From assembly GCA_017531225.1 (NCBI GenBank), contig JAFXLL010000001.1:1-64000 (forward strand): a stretch of DNA of 64,000 bases, read 5' to 3'. Shown here one piece after another: positions 58,322 to 64,000 of the stretch. The position numbers and the translations under genes were made by a program. The notes beneath the pieces are model-generated. The model was not told the origin of the DNA. It made no database searches and was given only the letters and a program-made list of their open reading frames with translations. The DNA comes from Bacteroidales bacterium (GTDB taxonomy: Bacteria; Bacteroidota; Bacteroidia; Bacteroidales; F082). Within the stretch, counting starts at the first letter, position 1, and each line of letters starts with the position of its first letter.

Positions 58322-60145
58322 TTATTTACCGAAAAGATTTTTTATCCATTCGGGATGCCCTAACTTCTTCAGCATGGCCTTTGCCCATTCGCGGTTCTCG
58401 GGCTTGTACCAGAAAAAGAAGCGTTGCTGGGCGAGTTTCTCCTCCTTGCTCTTGGCCACAAAAACGGGCTCCAAGGTGTATGGATTGTAGCCGGAATAAT
58501 AGATTTCCGTAGCCAAAGTCATCGGGGTAGGGGTGAAGTCCTGAACCTGCTCCAAATGATACCCCAACTCCTTGGTTCTCACGGCTAAATCGGCCATGTC
58601 TTCCAAATAACAGTCGGGATGGGAGGAGATGAAATAGGGGATGAGCTGCTGGTTGAGATGCTCTTTTTCGTTGAGATAGTCGAACTTCTTTTTCAACTTG
58701 ACGAACATATCGAACCTTGGCTTGCGCATGAGTTTTAAAACAGCATCGCTGGTGTGTTCGGGTGCCACTTTCAATCGCCCGCTGACGTGTCTCGTGACCA
58801 ACTGCCGGAAATACTCATCGTAGCCCATGGCTTGGTTCTCCTCGGGGGTGCAGTCGTGCAAAAACAGGTCGTAGCGGATGCCGGATCCTACAGTGGCTTT
58901 CTTGACTTTAGGGTGACGGTCCACCTCTTGATAAATCTCAATCAACGGATGGTGGTCGGTGTTAAGATTCTTGCACACAGAGGGTTGCAGGCAGGTAGGA
59001 CGGGCGCATTTCTCACAGAGGCTCTCGTCCTTGCCTCGCATCCGATACATGTTGGCTGAGGGACCGCCCAAGTCGCTGATATAGCCTTTAAAGTCCTCCA
59101 TCTGGGTCACCTGCTCCACCTCGCGCATGATGGATGCCTTGCTTCTGGAAGCCACAAACTTGCCTTGGTGTGCGGAAATGGTGCAGAAAGCACAGCCTCC
59201 AAAGCAGCCTCGGTGCATGTTGATGGAGTGCTTGATCATTTCGTATGCGGGGATGGCACCGCGCTTGGCGTATTTTGGATGGGGTAGTCTTGTATATGGT
59301 AAGTCAAACGAGGCATCGATCTGCTCGGTGGTGAAGGTGGGCAGGGGTGGGTTGATGACGACTCGCTGGTTGCCAATGTCTTGAACTAATCTGGCGGCGT
59401 GTTTTTTGTTCGATTCCTCCTCGATATGCTTAAAATTGGAGGCGTATTTTCGCTTGTCTTTTAAGCAGACTTCATGGGAAACCAATTCTATCGTTTCGCC
59501 GTTGAAAGCAGGCAAAGGCTGTTTCTTGTCTTGTAGGTAAAAGGTCTGTTGGATGTCAGTCAACTCACTGACTTTTCTCCCTTGCTGGATGGCCTTGGCG
59601 ATCTCCACCATGGTATATTCGCCCATGCCGTAAACCCCTATGTCAGCTTTGGAATCCACTAATATCGAAGTTTTCAAGCAGTCGTCCCAATAGTCGTAAT
59701 GGGTCACACGGCGTAGTGAGGCTTCGATGCCGCCAATCACCACGGGCACATCGGGATAGAGCTTTTTCAAAATATTGCTGTAGACCACGCTGGCTCGGTC
59801 GGGACGGAAACCGGCCTCGCCGCCTGGGGTGTAGGCATCATTGCTACGTAGGCGTTTGTTGGCGGTGTAATGGTTCACCATTGAGTCCATACAGCCGGCC
59901 GACACACCAAAATAGATCCTTGGCTTGCCGAATTTCTTGAAATCCCTGAGGTCATCCCTCCAGTTGGGCTGCGGGATGAGAGCCACTCGGAATCCTTCTT
60001 TCTCCAGCATCCTCCCAATGACCGCCGCCCCAAACGCCGGATGGTCCACGTAAGCATCGCCCGTAACGAACACAATGTCAACCTCATCCCACCCCCGTAG
60101 GTCGGTTTCTTTCTTGGTAATCGGTAGCCAGTCTAAGAGGGTCAT
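58322..60145 (-). CDS. YgiQ-family radical SAM protein
   Basis: A 607-residue protein. N-terminal cobalamin-binding-like domain (about 20-180: DEVDIVFVTGDAYVDHPAFG, GVSAGCMDSMVNHYTANKR) and a radical SAM core with the cluster motif MHRGCFGGCAFCTISAHQG (CxxxCxxC) at about 310-330. An extra CxxC-type set (CEKCARPTCLQPSVC) lies at about 378-392. The C-terminal part has YNPYTLEPVFVAKSKEEKLAQ. YgiQ is widely conserved, with no settled function. The first ATG fits the family N-terminus (LPITKKETDLRGWDE). A -7 box lies at 60162-60169. Confidence 0.92.
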   Translation of the reverse strand: MTLLDWLPITKKETDLRGWDEVDIVFVTGDAYVDHPAFGAAVIGRMLEKEGFRVALIPQPNWRDDLRDFKKFGKPRIYFGVSAGCMDSMVNHYTANKRLRSNDAYTPGGEAGFRPDRASVVYSNILKKLYPDVPVVIGGIEASLRRVTHYDYWDDCLKTSILVDSKADIGVYGMGEYTMVEIAKAIQQGRKVSELTDIQQTFYLQDKKQPLPAFNGETIELVSHEVCLKDKRKYASNFKHIEEESNKKHAARLVQDIGNQRVVINPPLPTFTTEQIDASFDLPYTRLPHPKYAKRGAIPAYEMIKHSINMHRGCFGGCAFCTISAHQGKFVASRSKASIMREVEQVTQMEDFKGYISDLGGPSANMYRMRGKDESLCEKCARPTCLQPSVCKNLNTDHHPLIEIYQEVDRHPKVKKATVGSGIRYDLFLHDCTPEENQAMGYDEYFRQLVTRHVSGRLKVAPEHTSDAVLKLMRKPRFDMFVKLKKKFDYLNEKEHLNQQLIPYFISSHPDCYLEDMADLAVRTKELGYHLEQVQDFTPTPMTLATEIYYSGYNPYTLEPVFVAKSKEEKLAQQRFFFWYKPENREWAKAMLKKLGHPEWIKNLFGK

Positions 60146-60161
60146 TTCACTATATTTGGCG

Positions 60162-60169
60162 CAAAGATA
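60162..60169 (-). promoter_or_regulatory. -7 box for the YgiQ gene
   Basis: On the minus strand TATCTTTG fits TAnnTTTG, 16 bp upstream of the ATG. Confidence 0.55.
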
Positions 60170-60273
60170 ATTATTTCTCGAAAACCCTTCTTTATATCAA
60201 AAAAGATTACGACATTTGCAGCCGTAAAAACGAGCATTAATTTATTTATTAAAAGTTTATAAATCAATCATTT

Positions 60274-61263
60274 ATGAGTAAAGTAAATGATATTTCCAAA
60301 GAAATCGGCCAAGCTTTGGTCAGCAAAAAGTTCTGGATTGAACTGCTGATTATGACCTTCGGCATGTTTATGACTGGCGTTTGTGTCTACTATTTCTTGG
60401 TCCCCAGCAAACTGATTGTAGGCTCTATTTCGGGTCTTTCTATCGTTTTAACTAACATTTTCCAAAGCATGGGCGTCGGCATCAGCCTTTCCATGATGAT
60501 TACCATCATCAATGCCATCCTGCTGATTCTGGCCTACTTGCTTGTTGGCAAGGAATTTGGCCTCAAAACGGTCTACTGCGCCCTGATTCTCGGTCCCATG
60601 ACCAAATTCTGCGAATGGATCTATCCATGGGAAAACCTTGCCACTCCAAACAGCTACCTGATCAACATGGGCGTCGACCCCAGCCAGGCTTTCTCTGTCA
60701 TGGGCAACCCGTGGTTCGATTTGCTCTGCTGTGTGATCATCCTTAGCGCCGCTCAAACACTAATGTTCTCCATCAATGCTTCCACAGGCGGCCTCGACAT
60801 CTTGGCTAAGATCGTCAACAAGTACTTGCACTTCGACATGGGTAAGTCGGTGAGTGTGGCTGGTGCCATCATCTGCCTCACGGCTTTCGCCATCAACCCC
60901 TTCCAGATGGTCATCATCGGCCTCATCGCCACATGGATCAACGGCATGGTGGTGAACATGTTTACGGCCAACCTCAACCAACGTAAGCGTGTTTGCATCG
61001 TCTCAAAGGATTACGATCGCATCCGCCGTTACATTATTGACGATCTCAACCGTGGTTGCACCCTCTATGAAGTCATCGGTGGTTACACCAATGAGAAGTC
61101 GATCGAGTTGGAGGCCCTGCTCACCAATGACGAGTTCTCGAAGCTGATGGAATTCCTTGGCAAGAACGAAATCAATGCCTTTACAACGGCTGGTAACGTG
61201 AGCGAGGTCTATGGCTTGTGGGCAGATCGCCACAGAATCAAGAAACATGCTGAAAAACGATAA
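60274..61263 (+). CDS. YitT-family membrane protein, copy 2
   Basis: A 329-residue paralogue of 21401-22297. The same plan: TM helices with VGSISGLSIVLTNIFQSMGV and SINASTGGLDILAKIV loops, then DUF2179 (RVCIVSKDYDRIRRYIIDDL, GCTLYEVIGGYTNEKSIELE, INAFTTAGNVSEVYGL). It differs by an N-terminal extension of about 25 residues, an insert of about 30 residues after TM3 (MTKFCEWIYPWENLATPNSY) and a lack of the terminal MNTVMGAYG pattern, so the two are not recent duplicates. It lies 13 bp before the carboxyltransferase gene, in the same transcript. Confidence 0.88.
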   Translation: MSKVNDISKEIGQALVSKKFWIELLIMTFGMFMTGVCVYYFLVPSKLIVGSISGLSIVLTNIFQSMGVGISLSMMITIINAILLILAYLLVGKEFGLKTVYCALILGPMTKFCEWIYPWENLATPNSYLINMGVDPSQAFSVMGNPWFDLLCCVIILSAAQTLMFSINASTGGLDILAKIVNKYLHFDMGKSVSVAGAIICLTAFAINPFQMVIIGLIATWINGMVVNMFTANLNQRKRVCIVSKDYDRIRRYIIDDLNRGCTLYEVIGGYTNEKSIELEALLTNDEFSKLMEFLGKNEINAFTTAGNVSEVYGLWADRHRIKKHAEKR

Positions 61264-61276
61264 AAACATCTGAATC

Positions 61277-63043
61277 ATGAAAAAAGAAGTCAAATTCAGT
61301 CTCGTATATCGCGACATGTGGCAGTCGTCAGGTAAGTATGTGCCACGCAAGGATCAACTGGAACAGATTGCTCCCTTGATCATTGAAATGGGCTGCTTCG
61401 ACCGTGTGGAGACCAATGGTGGTGCCGCTGAGCAGGTCAACTTGCTCTATGGCGAGAACCCGAATCCATCGGTTCGTGCCTTCACCGCAGCTTTGCATAA
61501 AGGCGGCATTGAGTGCCACATGCTCGACCGTGCCCTCAACGCATTGCGCATGAACCCCGTTCCTGCCGACGTGCGTCAACTGATGTATAAGGTAAAGAAA
61601 GCGCAAGGCGTCGACATCACCCGTATCTTTTGCGGCCTCAACGACGTGCGCAACATCATCCCGTCCATCCAATGGGCCAACGAAGCTGGCATGATCTCAC
61701 AAGCTGCCATGAGTATCACCTACTCACAGGTACATACCGCTGAGTATTACATTGCTATGGCTGAAAAGCTCATCGAAGCTGGCGCTAAGGAAATCGCCTT
61801 GAAGGACATGGCTGGCGTAGGTCGTCCTGCCTCATTAGGTAAGATCGTGAACCACATCAAGACGCAGCACCCCGATATTAAGGTGCAGTATCACGGCCAC
61901 ACCACCCCAGGTTTGTCGATGGCTTCGATGCTTGAGGTGTGCAAGGCTGGTTGCGACTACGTCGACGTAGCTATGGAGCCGCTTTCATGGGGCACCGTTC
62001 ATCCTGACGTGATCAGCGTTCAAGCCATGTTGAAAGACGCCGGCTTCCTCGTGAAGGACATCGACATGAAGACCTATATGGCTGCTCGTAGCATGACGCA
62101 GAGCTTTATCGACGACTTCCTCGGCTATTGGATCGACCCACGTAACCGTTACATCAACTCGTTGCTGTTGGGCTGCGGTCTGCCTGGTGGCATGATGGGC
62201 TCGCTGATGGCCGACCTTAAGCCGGTGCACGCTGCCATCAACATGAACCGTAAGAAAGAAGGTCTCCCTGAACTGAGCGAAGACGAGATGCTCGTTGAGT
62301 TGTTCCAGGAAGTACAGGATATCTGGCCGAAACTCGGCAACCCGCCTTTGGTTACCCCATTCAGCCAGTACACTAAGAACATTGCTTTGATGAACCTCTT
62401 TGCTCTCAGCAAAGGCGAGCCTCGTTACGAGACCAGCATCGACCCCGCCGCTTGGGATATGATCCTTGGCAAGGCTGGCAAGTTACCGGGCACTTTGGCT
62501 CCTGAGATTGTGGAACTGGCCAAGAAGAAGGGCTTAGAGTTCTTCACGGGTAACCCACAGGACAACTACCCGAATGCTTTGCCACACTTCATTGAAGAGA
62601 TGAAGAAAGAAGGCTGGGACCGTGGTCAGGACGATGAAGAACTCTTCGAGTTCGCCATGCACGAGAAGCAATATCGTGAGTATAAGTCAGGCGAGGCCAA
62701 GCGTCGCTTCAACCAAGAGTTGGAAGCCAAGATGAAGGCCAAGTTCGAGAAGGCTGGCGGTGAGGCCAAGATCCCGGATCTTCGTGCCTTACGTCACCCC
62801 AACGCTGAACCCGTCATCGCCCCTGTGAGTGGCATCGTGATGTGGGAAGTTGACTTTGACGACAAGTCCATTGCTCCTGCTCCAGGTCAGGTCTACAAGG
62901 AAGGCGACCTGCTCTGCGCTATCAACAGCGAGCACGGGATGGAACCTGTCTACGCATTGTGGTCAGGCAAGATTGTGGAAGCTACGGCCGAACAAGGCAA
63001 GCGCGTCGCCAAAGGCGATACCATCGCATTCATTGAAAAATAA
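61277..63043 (+). CDS. Biotin-dependent carboxyltransferase homologue (OadA/PycB-like) with degenerate biotinyl domain
   Basis: A 588-residue protein. The TIM-barrel carboxyltransferase is seen in FSLVYRDMWQSSGKYV (usual RDxHQS, here RDMWQS), LKDMAGVGRPASLG (active-site Lys) and QYHGHTTPGLSMAS (HxH metal ligands). A conserved carboxylase domain covers about 300-470 (ENxNPQDNYPNALPHF). The final 75 residues form a biotinyl-type domain (APVSGIVMWEVDFDDKSIAP, CAINSEHGMEPVYALWSG), but the expected E-A-M-K-M is S-E-H-G-M. His553, with 35 residues after it, occupies the place of the biotinylated Lys. It may take carboxybiotin from a separate carrier or have lost that function. Follows a YitT gene by 13 bp. 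Confidence 0.88.
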   Translation: MKKEVKFSLVYRDMWQSSGKYVPRKDQLEQIAPLIIEMGCFDRVETNGGAAEQVNLLYGENPNPSVRAFTAALHKGGIECHMLDRALNALRMNPVPADVRQLMYKVKKAQGVDITRIFCGLNDVRNIIPSIQWANEAGMISQAAMSITYSQVHTAEYYIAMAEKLIEAGAKEIALKDMAGVGRPASLGKIVNHIKTQHPDIKVQYHGHTTPGLSMASMLEVCKAGCDYVDVAMEPLSWGTVHPDVISVQAMLKDAGFLVKDIDMKTYMAARSMTQSFIDDFLGYWIDPRNRYINSLLLGCGLPGGMMGSLMADLKPVHAAINMNRKKEGLPELSEDEMLVELFQEVQDIWPKLGNPPLVTPFSQYTKNIALMNLFALSKGEPRYETSIDPAAWDMILGKAGKLPGTLAPEIVELAKKKGLEFFTGNPQDNYPNALPHFIEEMKKEGWDRGQDDEELFEFAMHEKQYREYKSGEAKRRFNQELEAKMKAKFEKAGGEAKIPDLRALRHPNAEPVIAPVSGIVMWEVDFDDKSIAPAPGQVYKEGDLLCAINSEHGMEPVYALWSGKIVEATAEQGKRVAKGDTIAFIEK

Positions 63044-63087
63044 CAACAATTAATCAATAACAAATTAACCCTTAAACAAAATCAATT

Positions 63088-63594
63088 ATGAAAAAGTTAG
63101 TTTTAGTTCTCGCAATCGTTTTTGCAGGTATGATGACAGCCAACGCTCAGGTTTGGATCGGCGGTGGTCTTGGAGCTGACATTCAAAAGAATCACACAGG
63201 CATTACCCTCTCTCCTGAGGTTGGTTACATGATTCCCGATTCACCATTCACCATTGCTCTTGGCGCTGGTTATACTTTTGACAATGTTAAAGGTGTTGGC
63301 TCTACCAACGCTCTGACTCTTCAGCCTTATTTCCGCTATGTGCCTTGCACCATCGGTGGCAAGTTCTCTCTGTTTTTGGATTTGACTGCTGATTTCAATT
63401 TGATCAATGCTGCTCCTAAGGGTGCTTACGCTGTGATGCTGCAACCTGGTATCGCTTGGATGGCTACCGACAAATGGACTGCTGCTTTCCGTTTCGGAAA
63501 GATCGGTTATGACCATAATTTCTATGGCACCGACGGTTTCTTGATGAGATGCGATCTCGCCTCTCCGTCAATCAGAATCTATTACAATTTCTAA
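63088..63594 (+). CDS. Small outer-membrane beta-barrel protein
   Basis: A 168-residue exported protein: signal peptide MKKLVLVLAIVFAGMMTANAQ, then about eight amphipathic strands (VWIGGGLGADIQKNHTGITL, FTIALGAGYTFDNV, LTLQPYFRYVPCTI, WTAAFRFGKIGYDHNFY) ending in IRIYYNF. This is an 8-stranded OmpW/OmpA-like barrel, function unknown. It lies 44 bp after the carboxyltransferase gene and is followed by a terminator. I see no clear promoter of its own. Confidence 0.8.
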   Translation: MKKLVLVLAIVFAGMMTANAQVWIGGGLGADIQKNHTGITLSPEVGYMIPDSPFTIALGAGYTFDNVKGVGSTNALTLQPYFRYVPCTIGGKFSLFLDLTADFNLINAAPKGAYAVMLQPGIAWMATDKWTAAFRFGKIGYDHNFYGTDGFLMRCDLASPSIRIYYNF

Positions 63595-63617
63595 GAATTG
63601 TATTGAATCATAATAGG

Positions 63618-63647
63618 AGGGACACATTACGATGTGTCCCTTTTTTT
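63618..63647 (+). terminator. Intrinsic terminator after the small barrel gene
   Basis: AGGGACACA (63618-63626) and TGTGTCCCT (63633-63641), a 9-bp stem followed by seven T. Confidence 0.92.
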
Positions 63648-63649
63648 GT

Positions 63650-63657
63650 TACTTTTG
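63650..63657 (+). promoter_or_regulatory. -7 box for the fucosidase gene
   Basis: TACTTTTG fits TAnnTTTG, 17 bp before the ATG at 63675. Its -33 region overlaps the preceding terminator. Confidence 0.55.
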
Positions 63658-63674
63658 TCCCAAAACATCGTCCT

Positions 63675-64000
63675 ATGAAACGTCTTTTCCTTGTCTTTTT
63701 CCTTGCTCTTACAGCCTTTTTCGCCCAATCTCAAGTGCTTCCCACCTGGGAATCCATCAATCAGCGTGGCTATCCAGAATGGTTTTCCGACGCTAAACTG
63801 GGCATTTTTATTCATTGGGGCCTCTATTCCGTACCGGCTTTCGCCAGTGAAGACGGTTACGCCGAATGGTTTTACCGTGGCCTTATGATGGGCGACAATC
63901 GCAAGGATTTCATGGAACGTGTTTACGGCAAAGATTTTCAATACAAGGACTTTGTTCCGATGTGGAAAGCTGAGCTTTGGAATCCTGATGAATGGGCTGA
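63675..64000 (+). CDS. Alpha-L-fucosidase (GH29), N-terminal part; cut by window edge
   Basis: The first 108 codons are present. Signal peptide (MKRLFLVFFLALTAFFAQSQ), then the GH29 N-terminal barrel start: WFSDAKLGIFIHWGLYSVPA, followed by YAEWFYRGLMMG and FVPMWKAELWNPDEWA. The FGIFIHWG-like strand is diagnostic of GH29 alpha-L-fucosidases, which remove alpha-linked fucose from glycans. The catalytic Asp nucleophile lies beyond the window. The signal peptide indicates export to the periplasm or surface, fitting host-glycan or plant-fucan foraging. Confidence 0.9.
   Translation, partial: MKRLFLVFFLALTAFFAQSQVLPTWESINQRGYPEWFSDAKLGIFIHWGLYSVPAFASEDGYAEWFYRGLMMGDNRKDFMERVYGKDFQYKDFVPMWKAELWNPDEWA

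Overview
The window is a chromosomal segment of a member of the Bacteroidales (Bacteroidota). Three kinds of evidence point this way. Promoters are of the TTTG / TAnnTTTG type, many with a perfect TAnnTTTG -7 box. Three large exported proteins end in type IX secretion (T9SS) sorting domains. The content is typical of the order: TonB-dependent transducer, BspA-like LRR protein, C10 peptidase, OprP-type porin, CstA, GH29 fucosidase. Most of the sequence is core chromosome. An IS3-family element runs off the left edge and a GH29 alpha-L-fucosidase gene off the right edge. Three tRNA genes lie at about 23.3-23.6 kb. I found no rRNA, CRISPR array or prophage.

Layout. 0-7.3 kb: IS end, a lipoprotein, rbfA and an FtsX-type permease, a translationally chained serS / lipoprotein / TPR / rsmA group, and rplU-rpmA. 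7.4-14.8 kb: a cysteate-synthase-like PLP enzyme, then a secreted cysteine-protease island (one C10 and two C1B-like proteases plus a lipoprotein). 14.8-23.3 kb: an anion porin, a lamin-tail lipoprotein, two CYTH-fold or CYTH-like proteins, a DASS anion symporter, a two-TM unknown, a YitT protein, and a fusion of 5-formyl-THF cyclo-ligase with a CinA-C/PncC amidase. 23.3-32 kb: tRNAs, mutS, a SpoU methylase, an OmpA-family porin, a deoxynucleoside kinase, folK and sppA. 32-37.3 kb: an ABC-F ATPase, an outer-membrane barrel, cstA and prfB with its programmed +1 frameshift. 37.4-44 kb: a BspA-like LRR protein, an ECF sigma factor next to a membrane protein with a SecD-P1-head-like domain, and a TonB-dependent transducer flanked by palindrome-rich intergenic DNA. 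44-50.2 kb: a 1986-residue T9SS adhesin preceded by an unannotated 38-residue membrane peptide. 50.5-54.2 kb: a five-gene FAS-II cassette (fabH-fabF-fabZ-acpP-fabG). 54.3-60.1 kb: zinc-ribbon membrane protein, membrane LytTR regulator, recX, PTS IIC, nicotinamidase lipoprotein and a YgiQ radical-SAM protein. 60.3-64 kb: a second YitT, a biotin-carboxyltransferase homologue, a small barrel and the fucosidase.

Points I would check first: (1) the carboxyltransferase at 61277-63043, whose biotinyl domain has His where the biotinylated Lys should be; (2) the FTCL-PncC fusion at 22299-23294, together with a lipoprotein nicotinamidase at 57578-58279; (3) the ECF sigma factor paired with the SecD-P1-head-like protein; (4) the porin / LTD lipoprotein / CYTH pair / DASS transporter group, possibly a (poly)phosphate or organic-anion uptake module; (5) the small ORF ahead of the giant adhesin; (6) intergenic palindromes sharing a C-GNA-G triloop core. 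All functional assignments come from reading motifs in the sequence; no database search was run.
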